A DNA stretch of 64,000 nucleotides from Certhia americana (GCA_018697195.1 CM031857.1:65628636-65692635); one strand, 5' to 3'. Counted from the first letter of the stretch, positions 12,849 to 26,286 are shown. Made by a program: numbers and translations. Notes: generated from the sequence alone by a model not told the origin.

Positions 12849-14329
12849 ACCGGAACCTACTTTGGGAACCTACCAGAAGACAGATTGTTCTCAGGATGTG
12901 TTAACTTTTCTGTAGTGCTCTTTTAGTACCACTTCTCTAATTTTGGTGCTGTCTTTTTTGTCTTAAGAATAGCACTGTCTCAATGCCCATGAAAAAAAGA
13001 GTGATGTGGACTGGAAGTTTACCTAGATTCATGAATATTAAAACGTTATTTTACAACAGTTTGATTGAACTAAAGTTTGCAAACAGTCAGCACTTACAAC
13101 TCTAGGTAGGTTAGTTGTGATTGCTCTGAATGCACCCTTTTGCCACATGATATTTTGAATCATGTGTTTTCGTACACATTTCATATTCAAATGCCAGTCT
13201 TGAATAATCTCAGATCTTTGGGGATAACATCGTGTGTTTCCAAAGTTATGACATAAGTATGTGAGACAGAGCCTTGATTTTAGTTACTCCTTTAAAGCTA
13301 TTTTTTCTGCGCAGTCATCTAAGCTTATCTTCCAAACAAAGTTCAGCAACTGGACCAAACAAAAAGCTGTGAGGAAAACATTGTTCGTGTGCATGCATAT
13401 GGCAGAATCTCATCTATGGAGGTCAATGTGTTCTCTCTGAGAGTATGGAAAATCCACTGCCATATTTGTGACCAAAAATGTGGAAGTTTACCTTCATACA
13501 TTAGACTTTAAGTTTTTCTTATGTGGCATTGGAATTCCATTTATGAATACAACAAAATGAAGAGATGGGAATGCTGAATGAGTGCATGGCTTAAATACAT
13601 AGAAGTTGAGGGGAGGGAAGAAGTTGAGGTTTCACTCATGTAAGCAAGTTAAGTCTTAGCCAACTCCACCAACACTGTTCATGGACTTGTACTCAAAGTA
13701 CCTCTAAAAGTTAGGCTGGTATCACAAATCTGATGTAAATTTGCAAATTTTACCTTAAGAATAGCTAGAATCATTTATCTCTCTTACAGTACCTTCCCCC
13801 AACATTACTTCTTTGCCACTAACTTGAGAGCTACTGATACTATCCTGTATCAAAGGAGGCCAAAATGAAAGAGAAAAAAAAAAGAGAACAAGGAAATCAA
13901 CTGTCTCAGTGCTCTTGTCTTTGCTGGAATGTGATCATCATATGTATTTCTCTACAGAACCTGTGATTTTTTTCTGTTTGGGAAAGAGCAAGACCTGTGT
14001 AAGAGGGATGTGAGGTACAGTCTTCAGACTTGGTTTAAATTCATGATTAGCCTAATTTTAATTTATAAAATTCCTTTGAGAAGCTAAAATTTAATATGAG
14101 AAGGTGTGTATAATGTAACTATTATAAAGAAATTCAGACATTACTTTGGTATCCTGTAAGACAGGTTTTTGAATTAAGCAGAATGCAAGCAATAAAAATG
14201 CAACCAAAATGATTAGCATAAGTAACTGAAAAATCTGATTATAAGAAGGCAAAGTAGTTTAACACATGACCACATTCATAAGTATGAAATATTATAATTC
14301 TATTGTCTATTCTTTCTGTGAAAAGTTAG
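12849..14329. other. Unique non-coding DNA
   Basis: Nothing coding or repetitive is recognised. The stretch is AT-rich and has no notable low-complexity run apart from an A run near 13876. Confidence 0.55.
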
Positions 14330-14690
14330 CTCCTTCAGGAATGTCTTAATGAATAATAAAACTGACTTGATTTTCCCACTGCAGTCAACTTTGCTGTCAG
14401 GCTATTAATGATTCATAATGACTGTATGTTTAATAGTTTTATGCCAGATAAAAGCCGTCCAACAGAAGCAAGTAGCCAGCATCACTTCTGCAGCTACTCT
14501 CTTGATATTTTCAGTAATATTGGTAAAAACAATCTCTAAAAATGCAGAACAGCTGAGTTACAGTGGGAAAATGGCTTTAAATCACCCAATAACATCAGTG
14601 CTGAAGTCATATAAAATTCTTTATTACATTACCTCTGCTGCAGAAGAAAACACAGAGGACAAGATTGCATGTGGTTCATAAAAAATAGCA
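14330..14690. promoter_or_regulatory. Candidate conserved non-coding element
   Basis: The block has the texture of a vertebrate conserved non-coding element: non-repetitive, AT-rich, and dense in homeodomain-type cores such as gctattaatgattcataatg near 14400-14420 and gtttaatagttttatgcc near 14428-14445. It also overlaps an 87-codon open frame (14418-14681, plus) that I regard as fortuitous. No alignment was made, so conservation is inferred from motif density only. Confidence 0.22.
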
Positions 14691-15639
14691 TATTTTCCTA
14701 TTCATATAATTTCATATTCTTGTATATTTTATTTTCATAATGCAGTGATTTGGATAACACAACTAGCCAATGCTTAAATGAGAATAAAATGTGTACTCTG
14801 AGAATAGCTGAGAAGAATAACACTCAAATCAGTTCTGCACAAGATGATAAACACCCAGACTGCTCTGAAGCTGCAGGAGTTTATCTACTGTATATGTAAA
14901 TGTTTTTCTTTTCTTTGAGGAAAGCCTTTGCAAGAACAATGTCCTTTAACAAAGGTCTAAAAATGCATGTGAAAACCAAACATAATAACACTGTTATTCT
15001 GCCACTTATTAACAGAACAACAGGTCTTACAACAATTAGATATGAATATTGCAAACTGAATTTAATATTAAGCTGTCTTTGAAATGCCACTTTGCAGCAG
15101 ATTTTCAAATGCTTAAAGCACAGCGGGAGGCTAACTCCATCTTCAAATATTAAATCAAAACCTTTTTTTAACCTGATAAATCTTTCTGAAGGCAAGTTCT
15201 CCTATTCAAGAGAGAATTATTAAACTATCAGGCAAGGAAACTAAACCTTGCAGCCTACTCTTGGCACATGGTGTGTACCCACAATGATTAAAAACAATAA
15301 TGGAAAGGATTAATAACATCTTGGAATAGTGTCTGAGAACATTCTTAACCAAACATGGGGTATAAACTGCTAATAAGTCCAGTGAATTGGAAACAGCACA
15401 TACTCAAACACGGTCCCACTTTCTCAAGTAGAAATCTCATATTAAATACAAATCAGTTAGAAAATGCTTCCTACAGCCAGTTATGTGCCATTGAAAAGAC
15501 CAAAGACCTCTAGAAAATGGCAAGTGCAAGGACATCCGCTGAAGAACACCATAGAAGAATCACAGAGACACATTCTGTGCTTGAATACCTGCTCCTAATA
15601 GCAGCAGGAATGGTATGCAGTCTTGATGCATTTGGCCCA
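14691..15639. other. Unique non-coding DNA
   Basis: No gene or known repeat is seen. A 104-codon open frame at 14881-15195 (minus) has no recognisable family and no supporting context. Confidence 0.5.
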
Positions 15640-16420
15640 TACTAGTGACAGAAACCACATATTAAGCCATTTAAAACAATACATCTCACAGAATTCTGTC
15701 CAATCCACTTTTTAATGTCCCACCTGAAAAAGCTTCCCTTGGAAGATAGCCTAATAGTGACAATTGGCAAGAAATATACCTGCTTATTTTGCCTGCATTT
15801 ATCTACTGTTTTTCTTTTCAGCCTTAGCTCAGTTGGGCCAGGACTTGTATCAGACAATTCTTTTCTGGCCCTGACAGTTCCAGGGCATTTTCAATGTGTT
15901 ATGCTCTTCCTTTAAACATTGCTATGTAAATTTTCACATTTAGCTTACTAATTCCCACCCCCTCCACCCAATGTCAACAATTCCTTGTTTCCTAATTACT
16001 CTGGCAATTTCCAAACTGCAATCCTGATAATGAGATATCCAGGAAGGAATGCAGGACCATAGATGGGATCACACAGTGTCCTAGTGAAAAGGACTACTCT
16101 CTTCATACTCTGGTGAGGTGCTTCATTCCAAAATGGATGGCATTTTTTTTGCTATTACTTCACTTCACAGGTCAATTTCCCATTTAATAATGTTTTCTTT
16201 ACCTCACATAAATCCTTTCAGTTTCTGTGTGGTACTGATATTTCAGATTATTTTGTTTGTTAAGGCATACCAACCCAGCATGTAACTGACTTTGCTGGGT
16301 TTTATACTAATTTCCCTGGGATTCCTTTTATTACTCTTCTATCTTTGTAATGAATCCTCCCATTGAATTTACTATCTTCCAAATTATTAAAGATAGAAGA
16401 CTGAATCTAAACCCCATTGT
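15640..16420 (-). mobile_element. Probable very old CR1/L3-type LINE, 3' region
   Basis: Read on the minus strand, the order of phrases near 15690-15850 resembles the 3' end of old amniote CR1/L3 elements, where the complement reads '...cagggcttcccttgg...agcctaatag...gctaagaaat...tgcctgaatttacc...cttagtttcagcc'. Here the plus strand shows aagcttcccttggaagatag, agcctaatagtgac, gcaagaaatatacctg and tgcatttatctactg. Pyrimidine bias of the plus strand continues through attccttttattactcttct at about 16321. No reverse-transcriptase motif is seen in this part, and borders are vague. Confidence 0.45.
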
Positions 16421-17229
16421 TATTCTTTAAGATGCTTCCCCATATGAGAAAAAAATGACATCAATTAGTTGTCACATACACAATTTTTATGTCACTCATT
16501 CACATGATAAAGGCCCTGGCTGAAAATATTTTCATACAGTTTTTTGGTTTGTTTTTTTTTATATGAAACCAAAATTTGCATGCATTTCATCTACTGTTAG
16601 CTTTTTTCCCATTTGGACTATTTCCACAGCACCACAATATTTCCCTGTGTTTTCTCTGCATGTGTGACCTCAAGCAACCTACCATTGTTGTTTCCAAATT
16701 AGGAAACAGGCAGGCTCATGCCCTGGAGGAGGGGAGCAGGCTCTGTATTTGCCTCTCAGCAGGTATCTGCCTCCTCCCAAGCGAGATGGTGCCAACCAAG
16801 AGGTTTTTGTTTTGTTTCAGAGAAGGTTTTTTTGTGCAGGGAGGCAGAGTCTCAGCTACACCACTGTGCATCTGGTGGCCACATCCTGGGCCACCTGCTG
16901 TGAGGTTGTGTGAGGGCATCTCCATGTCTGCTTCAGATTTTAAGCTCACCTGATTGATTTCAGGCTGGAGTAGGGAAGATGCTCCAACAGCCAACTGTGA
17001 TTTCATCTGGAGAAACTGAAAATACAAGTTGCATGTTTTATATCCTAGGTCACATTGGATAAATATTGAGACACAATTCAGCTAGTTTTCACAAAATAAA
17101 GTTCTTTTGAAAGTAAGGGTCTAAAAGCCCACAGGATTCTTGGAGAGGTACAATGTGCTCAGGACTTATGGCTACACTTGAGGTTTATGTACACTAACAT
17201 AGACTCATGCAATGCCTGCACCCTAATAA
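16421..17229. other. Non-coding DNA with a GC-richer patch
   Basis: The part at 16700-16920 is noticeably richer in G and C than its surroundings (for example ccctggaggaggggagcagg). It carries overlapping open frames on both strands: 125 codons plus at 16576-16953, and 103 codons minus at 16716-17027. Neither translation resembles a protein I know. It may be a fragment of an unrecognised mobile element or a transcribed non-coding segment. Confidence 0.4.
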
Positions 17230-17335
17230 TATTTGGAATTTACAAAATTCAGTGACCTGCCTTCACTCCCAGTGGCAGAGCTGGGAAATATCTGCCTGTA
17301 AATATATTTAATCCCTTCTGATTACAGTACTGCAT
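17230..17335 (+). mobile_element. Possible MIR fragment
   Basis: The stretch has a MIR-like order: cagtgacctgccttcactcc followed by agtggcagagctgggaaat, as in MIR 'aagtgacttgcccaaggtcac...agtggcagagctgggatt'. The similarity is short and the flanks do not extend it convincingly. Confidence 0.4.
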
Positions 17336-19408
17336 GCTTATGGATAGGTAACGAGGCTGGTAGGATGTATCCTTCCTTCAAGCATCCTCTGCTTTCTCCA
17401 TGAAGTTATTAGCATTTCTCATCATAATAACCTTTGCAAACACTTTGCATTGTTTTTTAGATTCCCTGACTCATATAAACATATTGTTTTCACTTCTCCT
17501 TTTTATGTTCTTATAAATGTCTTGGACAGTCTCTCAAGAGCTAAGCTTGGAGTTTTAAGTTCTTTGTCTCCTTTTGTGTGGTGATCTGCAGCAGGAGTTA
17601 ATTCTAATTATTTCTTTTTATTTATTTATTAATTGCTAATAACTTTATGCACAAAAACTTGCTATCACAGCAGTCTTCCAACCTGAAACTGTAGCATTGA
17701 CACTGTACTTTGACACATAATGCTACTCTCCAACATTTTCTTTTTTCATGTCTCGACTTGAGGGAACATCTGAGATTTTATATCACTTACAACAATCTCT
17801 CAAGTAAATTTCAGTGGTGCCCAGCATCTCCGAGTGAATAAATGCATTGCAATTTTTGTCTGTTTTTTCCAAATATCTCTAAGCACTCATACAGTTTATT
17901 GCTACTTTACATATATTATTTGTATATTTATGAAAATACAAGTTTCCATGTGTTTCCATCCTACTTCACTGTGTGAGTGGATGCACTATGATTCCTTGTA
18001 AAATTCAGATCTGATTTTAAAAGTACCATGCCATTTCTTCCTATAATCAAACAAGAAAAGCAAAGCAAACCAAAGGGAAGAGCATTCTCAGAAACCTTAG
18101 ATTTGAATGACATTATTTTTTACTTATTTGCTTAAATTAAAGCCTAAATAAAGCAAGCAAGTTTCTTACTCCTCCACAAATAAATAATTTGCTGGCCTTT
18201 TATAGTCTTTAGCACTGATCTATCTTCTTACCCACTCCTAATATGGAAAGGAAATCATGCTATCATTTGGCTTTGTCTGTTTTCAGATCTATTTTAGAAT
18301 TCCTGAACTTGTTCTCAGTATATTCCAGAAAATAAGGTCAAGTGTGTCTGAGTCGTTCTAGAAATTCCCAAGCATTATTCAGGAACCCTCTCATTTTTAT
18401 TCTAACATTGTTACATGGGTATCTGGAGGTGGATGACGCTAACCTTCCCTGCCTGAAGCCCAACTGGGTTTTTTTTATATTCTGATGTGCCAGCAAAAGG
18501 ATTGAATATCTATTTTCTCTTTTAGTGTTTCTCTTTAATTTATTTTGGGGATTCTATTGTCTAACAAGGTTGTCTCAATGCCATTACCTTTTCAATGGCA
18601 AAATATCTACTGAAGTAAATTATTTTAAAACATTCTTTATGTGACCTCTTAATTTCCCTTTTCTAGATGTCCCATTTCTTATTTCCTGACTCACTACCTG
18701 TCTTAATGTGTTTTGGTCTTCATCACGCCATTTGCCTGGTTTGCCTGCCTTCATTCTTCAGCAGTCTTGTAAGTCTCTAAATCATTGTCTCAAAGGAAAC
18801 TTAACAAGTGAGGTTGATATTCATGTCATTTAACTCATCAAAAAGTTGTATGTTTAGCCTAGGTGAACTGTCTTAACGTTGCCACCCCAGAGAGAATGGT
18901 GCTTCCAGCCTGTGATATAATCCATACAAGTTATTAAACAAGGTGGAATAAATCACCTTCTGAGGAGATTTGTTGTGGATGTGTCCAGTTCTTTCCAGTA
19001 CTTTTGGAAAAGAACAGATACTGACTATCTACTTGCTTCCCATACAGACAGCTGAATTTAGAAGAGAAATTTTTATACTTCCCATGTTCCCTAAAAATTT
19101 CATGACTGAAATCAGCCATGCCTGCTGTATCAAGATATATACATGTTCTCTTGTGCCTTTGAAATCAACTGTCATTTGATAAAGGTTTTAAAAAAAGGTA
19201 CACACTAGAGGTGCTATCTGCCAGATGAACATCAGCACTCATTAATTCACCTTTGGAGTTCTCATTATTTTTCCTCACTTCTAACACCCACTGCCTGTCT
19301 CTGGGAAGTAGGACATCTGGAAACAAAGTGGGAATGTTAAATCCAGAATAACACATTGGGTGAACCAAACTAGTATAGGAATGGGGGTAATTAAAATTTT
19401 GCTTTCTG
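17336..19408 (-). other. Non-coding DNA, pyrimidine-biased, possible continuation of an old LINE
   Basis: From 17340 to about 18760 the plus strand is rich in pyrimidines and free of low-complexity runs. This is the bias given by CR1/L3 bodies lying on the minus strand. It follows the probable LINE 3' region at 15.6-16.4 kb in the correct order for one long copy. I could not pick out a reverse-transcriptase motif, so this is inference from composition and position. 18760-19408 shows nothing recognisable. Confidence 0.25.
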
Positions 19409-19429
19409 TTTTTTTTTTTTTTTTTTTTT
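19409..19429. repeat. Poly-T tract (21 T)
   Basis: An uninterrupted run of 21 T followed by aaataaatctc. No retroposed gene is recognisable on either side, so its origin is unclear. Confidence 0.92.
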
Positions 19430-22400
19430 AAATAAATCTCAGTGCATTTTATGTCATTTGTGGTTATGGTAGGACCTAGATTTGGTGCATGTGAACCCAC
19501 AGCTCCTGAGAAGTTTGGTTTTGATAACTGTTAGCTGTGATGAATTTGACACGGGCACCAGTGGTGGAATTTACCTGGCTGGGAGACTTAAGTTACAGTA
19601 TTTTGGAATAGAGAGATCTTAAAGCATAAATCTTCTGTATCCTAGATGACTATTTTAACAATCTGATTATCATATATACACGGGTAGCACTATAACACTT
19701 TAAAAAAACCCCTATAATAATGATTCAATTGTCTGTAAGTGCTTCTCCTAGCGTATGTCCTTTTACAGTGAATGGAATATAACATCCAAAACACAGTTCT
19801 CTGCAGATGCAGCACATGCAAAGTGAGATGAATCATCTTCCAGGGAGTCTTTGTCTACCAAACATGGAAAAATCCAACTTTTAAATAGGCAGAGTTAGAA
19901 GGAATAAATTCCATGGTACAAAGAAACCTAACCCAACAAACAAACAAAGACGAACATAGATGTCCAAACAGAGCAGCTTATTGTGTATTTCATGTATACA
20001 TGCTTTTCAGGACTGTGAAAAGGTCCCTTAAACTAGAAGTTAGGATTTCACCTATCTTTCCTGTGCTGCCAACCCTGCAACCCTGCTTCACAGGGGTTTT
20101 ATCACAGGACCCTTCCAGCACAATCTCCACTAAGTCTCTGATTCTGTCTAGGAGCAGACCCTGAGGCTTTGGGCCTTACAGAACCCAGCAGGAAAGATGC
20201 AGAAAGCAGGTGGAGCTCCACATGAGCAAATGGAAAGGTTAAACAGTCATTAGATAATGAAGCAAACCTGTTATAAAGCTTGTGAATATTTCAACAATAC
20301 CACTCTATCCAAGAGGATCCTCTGTTCAGTCCAGGTCAGCTGCCAGCAACCACAAACCACATGAAGGGAGGAACCTGCAGCAATCAGGAATCACATAAGA
20401 ACAACCACTGGGAAGTTCACTTGCCATGATCTCAAGCCTTATTGAGGTTAGAGGTAGAAAGAGCAACACCGCTGATCGGCCAAAATTCTCTCTCTTTTCT
20501 AGTGCAACTCCTCTGGATCACAACTACTCCAAACACTGTGCTGCTGGTGGAAAAATGCAGGTGTTTAAGAAAGGAGTGAGCGTCAATACAGACATCTGTT
20601 TGGTTGGGTCTCCTGGAAGATCCATATTAACCACTTGGAACACACAGCCAAGCCTTGAGCAAACATTTCCCTGAGGCAGCTGAGAGACGTCTAGAGATTC
20701 AGTACATAGGACTGAGAAATATCCTTACCTCAGCAACATTTGTTTATAACTTAGGCATAACGTATGATGCAGCTTCTGAGCTGTGTGATTTATCCAAACA
20801 TCTAAAAGAAAGACATAACATTGCCAGAAGCTTATTCTGGGGTGTCAAAGCAGATTCAGGTTTTTGCATCAATGGCTGACAATCCTGGCTCTTCTGCTGA
20901 AGAGGCTGTCAGTGCTTTTCAGAACACATTCTTAAAAAAAAAATCTCTGCACCAGGGGAAATGTCTTAAAAGCAGATACGGAGAATTTTCATGGAGTCTC
21001 AAAAATAATACATATTGCGAAACGCTGTTCACAAGAGCATTGAAAATTAGCACTGTTCTGTATAGTGTTTCTTGAGAAAATCATGCAATGTGATTACATA
21101 CCTCTTGATAGGAGGTGTCAGCTCCTGTGTTACGGCCAAGTTCTTACCTGTGTAATTACCTTCTGCTTATCTAAATTCCCCTCACAATTTCAGCTGAATA
21201 AGAGCTATTGTTTCACTTCACACCCTAAAACATTGAGAAGTGCAGTGTTAGTGTACTTCTAACCAGAGGTGGCTGCATCTTGGTCTTTGTTTTTGTGAGA
21301 ATTTTCACTTTCAGAGAATACTGGACAATTTATCGCTGTATAGAAGCTTAATGTAGATTTTTTTCTAACACTGAAAGTGTGAGAACTCGTAGCTCAAGGA
21401 AGTCACTATGAGGTAGAGAGCCTAAAACAGTTGATGTCTCTCTAGGATACAAGAGTTACATACATATACCCACACATAAATTAATAATTTATCTAATATA
21501 TGACATAGCCTATACATCATATATTCTATATGAATTCGAGCAGAATCAAACCTGTTCTTTTGTAAAATCTTTTGCTTGAAGCAGACAAAAGTAATAAGGA
21601 AACTTCTATGTTTTATCACTCTATCAAAATTTACAGCTCCTATTTGCAAAATTTGCAAAGCCTTTCACAATCCTCTGCTGCTATACAGTTGTCTAAGTCA
21701 GAAAGGAACAGATGAAACTGGTAAGATCTGTGCTTCACCAGCAGTCATGTCAATTAATTTTTTATATACTGCTGGGCTTAATATAGAACTTTCTAAACTA
21801 AACAGGCATTTATTTTTATCAGCAAGAATGCCAAGGTTACTTATAGCTTTAGCCCTTCACTATTTTTTTTTTCTGAGAAGATACATTAATTTGTGGTATT
21901 GATTTGAAGTAAGCATACATAAATACAAATCCTTCAGAAAAATAAGAAATTTGATTTCTTAACGCTATTAAAAAAGAAAAAGGGGAGTGTTAAATGGAGT
22001 CTGGCAGAAAACAACAAACAAATGAACTTGGTTTTGTAGTCATGTCATGTACCCTGGGTCAGGTTTTTTTCTCCAGTCAGTCCAGTCTTTTGACATCTGG
22101 CAACACATTCCCATTTATACATACTTTTGTACTTCCTGTTTTCTTTCAAAATCAGTTCATTTTTCTGTTCAAGTTCAGAAAGGCCAGAGGCTATCAGATG
22201 AAAAAGATGTAGGAGAAAAAAGGTCATCAATCATGGAAGTAAAAATCCTTATGGAAAAACAGACTTTAGAATGCAAAAATTAGCCTTTGTTTTGTCATTT
22301 CAGAGCTTGACTTCAGTTTTAGTCATTGCTTTCACACATTGTTGAACTACTGCCCATGTTGCATGGAATCAACTCTTTTTAATGCATAAAACCAACCTGT

Positions 22401-23180
22401 ATTTTCCTTGTAGGAAAGTAGCCACTCAAATTTTTGGAAACTGAAGTGATTATCTAACATCTACCTTAATGCATTTAACACAATGGGAGAAAACCTCAGA
22501 ATTTGAGGTTTAACATGTAAAGGGATTGCTTTAAAGTTCAAAACACATGAACTTCCCTCCTCACACAAGTTGTGGACACCACTGTTCTGGGACAGAATTA
22601 ATGTTATGTAAACTTCATTTTGCCTAACTACATTACCCACATCAAATTAAGTCAAGTCTCTAAAGAGAAATTTAAAACTTGACACATATTCCTCACTTGG
22701 CTTTGTTACACAGTTGCATTTGTTAGTAATTAAATGCTGACAGGACCATCCAATTTAAATGCAAAGGACAAGAGTGTAAGTAGACACCAAAAACGCAACA
22801 GGACAAAATATGAGAAAATGCAGAGAAAGAAAAATATTTAGGTACATAAAAAGATATTAATTTAGAAACAAATGAGCCATTGTATGAGCCACAATATGAA
22901 GGCCATTGCCCTATAACTCTTACAGAAACTAATAAATCTGCAATATTGTTTTTGATCTTGTGTCAATCACAATCCCTCCTGTTCCTTCCCAGAAAAGGCA
23001 ATTTCAAGTGGTAGGTTTGGTTTTGGCTAAGACACCATAATAATGCAGCCATAGAGTGGGAATTCTTATTAATTTGTAGTTTATTCTTAACGGATTATAC
23101 AGCAGAGATAAAGCCAGTGACTTTCCAAAATATACGCCTGTTGAGATGGCTCAAAATGGACCTTCTCAGATTCTTCCAGT
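19430..23180. other. Unique non-coding DNA
   Basis: Several medium open frames occur (83 codons 19913-20164, 82 codons 20426-20674, 108 codons 21576-21902, all plus), but none resembles a known protein. The segment at 21115-21230 (ggtgtcagctcctgtgttac...) has a faint LINE 3'-end feel that I cannot confirm. No RNA gene is recognised. Confidence 0.5.
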
Positions 23181-23790
23181 ATCATAGAATCATAGAACAG
23201 TTTGAGTTGGAAGTGACCTTAAATATCATCTAGTTCCAATTCTCCTGCCATGAGCAAGGAACCTTCCACTAGAGCAGGATGCTCATTGGTTCATCCAACC
23301 TGGCCTTGAACATTTCCCCAGGGATGGGGCATCCACAATTTCTCTAGGCAACCAGTGCCTAACCTCTGATACGGCAAAGAATTTCTTCATAGTATCCATT
23401 ATAAACCTACTCTGAGTTTAAAGCCATCGCCGCTTGTCATGTCACTACATACCCCTGCCAACAGTCCCTTTCCAGCTCTTGTAGGCCTCCTTTAGTACTG
23501 AAAGTTCTCAATTAGATGTCTCTGGAGCCTTCTATTCTCCATTTGAACACCCCAAATTCTCTCAGCCTTTCCTCATAGCAGAGTGCCTCCATCCCTCTAA
23601 ATATCTTGGTGGCACTCTTCTGGATTTGTTCCAACAGGTCCCTGTCCTTCCTGTGCTGGGGCCCCAGAGCTGGATGCAGCCCTGCAGGTGGGGATAGAAC
23701 AGAGCAGAGGGGCAGAATCCCCTCCTTCCCCTGCTGCCCACACTGCTCTGGATGCAGCCCACGTTTGGCTTCTGGGCTGCAAGAGCAGTA
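23181..23790 (-). mobile_element. CR1 LINE, ORF2 C-terminal end and 3' tail
   Basis: On the minus strand this is a CR1 3' end. The plus strand opens with two copies of the tail octamer (atcatagaatcatagaa, 23181-23197) and continues through the standard bird CR1 order to a 'ttggcttctgggctgcaagag' type block near 23765-23785. The part at about 23570-23700 still encodes ORF2 C-terminal residues such as GPQHRKDRDLLEQIQ, with frameshifts on either side. The preserved tail octamers mark the true 3' insertion end. 5'-truncated and inactive. Confidence 0.95.
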
Positions 23791-26259
23791 GAGAAGCTCT
23801 TCAGTGCATTCTCTGCCCCACACTCTAAAAATCCTCATAACAATATCAAACAATCTATAACAAAAGGAACACTGCCCACTAGAGCTCATGCTCCTAAATG
23901 GCCATTGGTTAGGTTCCAGATCCTGGCTTTTCCTTCACTCCTTACCGTGTGTAAAAGAGACAAAGTTAGTGATGTTACTGCTAGGCCAAACCAGACAAGT
24001 AATTTTATCTAAATTCAGTTTGCAAGCTGTAACATATTTCTTTACTTCGTTGGAAATATTACAAAGATTAATTATATTAAAATTTGTGAGATGCTGAGAA
24101 TGCACATTGATTAGTGTCAAAGAAACAAAGAAAAAACAATTAAATAAAGAAGCTGTGTGTGTGAACCACTGCTGATCAGTGTTTTTTATAGCACTCAAAT
24201 ACCACCCCAGGACAGAAAATAGAACTGGACTACAGGTAAGGAATTCTGTGTGCAAGACACCCTTTGCTATTCAGCAAAACTCTTAAGCTCCTGTGAGTGT
24301 TCACATTCCCACAGTCTCTGTAAGGTCACAGTGGTTTTACACAATTCTTAATGACAGTTTCCTAACTAAAACAACCTCCTCAGTATCTCAGACTGATGGG
24401 TGGGTTGTGATTTAGTAGTTATGGGTTTCAGCAGCACCTAAGTCAAACACTGTTTATTGCTTACAGTTGCTTTTCTGTTAAATGGAAAATTATACTCTCC
24501 CCAAAAGACTAAAGTTACTGGCTTTATTTCAACATGGTACTGACTGACATATGCCAATTTACTTGTCATCATATTCAACATGCCAGTATTAACATTTTCC
24601 TAACTGATTCAGATTTCTTATCACAAAACAACTTTTCATAGCAGCTCCTTAGGGCTAAGAACATGTTTTTATTGCATGATAGGATAAAAAAAATAAAAGG
24701 AAATCCATATTTATTCATTATCATATATATAATTTATGTTGGGTAAACTGGAAAATGCTTTCAAGAATCAACTAACATGAAAAGCATATTTGATAAACAT
24801 GAATCCTTTTTATAATTTATATTCTGTTTTTCCATGTTTCTGCAATATGTTCTGACTTATATCAGACTTTCTTATGATTTAAATATAAAGATTTTTTTTG
24901 AACTAATAGTACAAAACTCTATCAAGTGAGTCTAAAAAGACAAGAAGTCATTTAAATACATAACTGGAAATGTTCAGAATTTTAGCTAAAAGTACAGGTA
25001 GTGGAAAGTGGATATACCCTATTTATGGGTTTCAAAATTGGAAAAGAGGGACTTAATAAATGAAATTTCCAATAATTTTCCAATCAACCACACATTCAGT
25101 GCATCAGCAAGTTGCTAAACTCCTAGCTTCCAACTGCTTTCAATTTAAGAACAACAGAAATTTAGAAGCTTCAGTTTGATTTCTTTTTTAATATGGAAGT
25201 AATGCACACCAGTTTTTAAACCTGTGAAAAATATAAAAGCAAAGGAAGAATGAAATCACTTGCAAAAACTTGTATATTGTCATAAGTGCTTCATAATTTG
25301 TGGAAAAGGAAGTCCTGATACCATTTTCATACCTGGGAAGAGAACGATCACTTCCTTGTGTTCAGCAGTCTTAGGAGTGGAATTAACCCACTTGGGTGCC
25401 TGGGCTTTGTGTCAGGTTAGTGGAACACTCTGAAGCAGCTGCTGTCAAAGCCCCTGGATCAGCTGCTTGGTGTAACCTCACCTACCCAACAGCATGCAGC
25501 CAGCCAATGACCATGCAAAATATTAGCAAGGTCATAGTAGTGTAACACACTCCTATAACTCAGAGATTACAAAAGACATTAAAATTCTGATGCCCCATTC
25601 ATAAGGAAAAGACTGTAATGAGAGCAGAGAATGGCACAACATTAATTCATTGTGTGACAAAGAATATAATGAGAATGGGAAATAGTACAAACATAACTCA
25701 TTCTTGTTACAGCTTTAAGATTGTAATGTCATGGTTCATATCACATACTTAGGAAGAAAGGTACGGTAGAAGAAGAGTTGCAATATTAAACATAGCTGAT
25801 CTGAATTCAGTACACATTACTATAAATACAGTACAATAAAAACATTTGAAACATTACTTAGGAATGGTTTGCTTAAAGTGTTATAATTTCTTTGTACACT
25901 TTTGTTAGCAATTTATTAATACTGTTGGTATGAAGGGCCGCAGTGTGTGTGTGCGTTTATTAACAGAGCTGTCCTTAAAATCTTTTTACTCTTGTATGTC
26001 TTTGGAAATCAATTAGAATTAAAAATAAAAATATTGAGGACAGTATCTGTGTCTCTTGTGACACACATTATGAATCTGTGAAGACACAGGCAGTCATGTT
26101 CAGGCACTTTGTCTGATATAATGGAAAGAAATAAAGCCATAAAACAAGTAATGCATTTACCTCCTGAAATTATTGAATAATTTTTGTTATTGCTGATCTA
26201 CCACTCATTCATGTGTAATATCCTATCTAATGCAGTAGACTTTATTGAAACATGTAACT
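23791..26259. other. Unique non-coding DNA
   Basis: Nothing coding is recognised. At 25607-25711 two adjacent stretches of about 51 bases resemble each other imperfectly (aaaagactgtaatgagag / aaagaatataatgagaat), suggesting an old tandem duplication. The rest is AT-rich unique sequence with short A or T runs. Confidence 0.55.
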
Positions 26260-26286
26260 GATAAGAGATTAAAAAAATCTCTTATC
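26260..26286. repeat. Perfect inverted repeat with paired GATA motifs
   Basis: gataagagatt (26260-26270) and its exact reverse complement aatctcttatc (26276-26286) are separated by five A. Each arm carries a GATA-type site (TGATAAG outward, CTTATC on the other side). An 11-base perfect arm with so short a loop is uncommon, but one per 64 kb is within reach of chance. Confidence 0.85.

Noticed and set aside
23512..23889. 125-codon minus-strand open frame and overlapping frames
   Set aside because: The core is CR1 ORF2 sequence; the rest is flanking DNA that happens to stay open.
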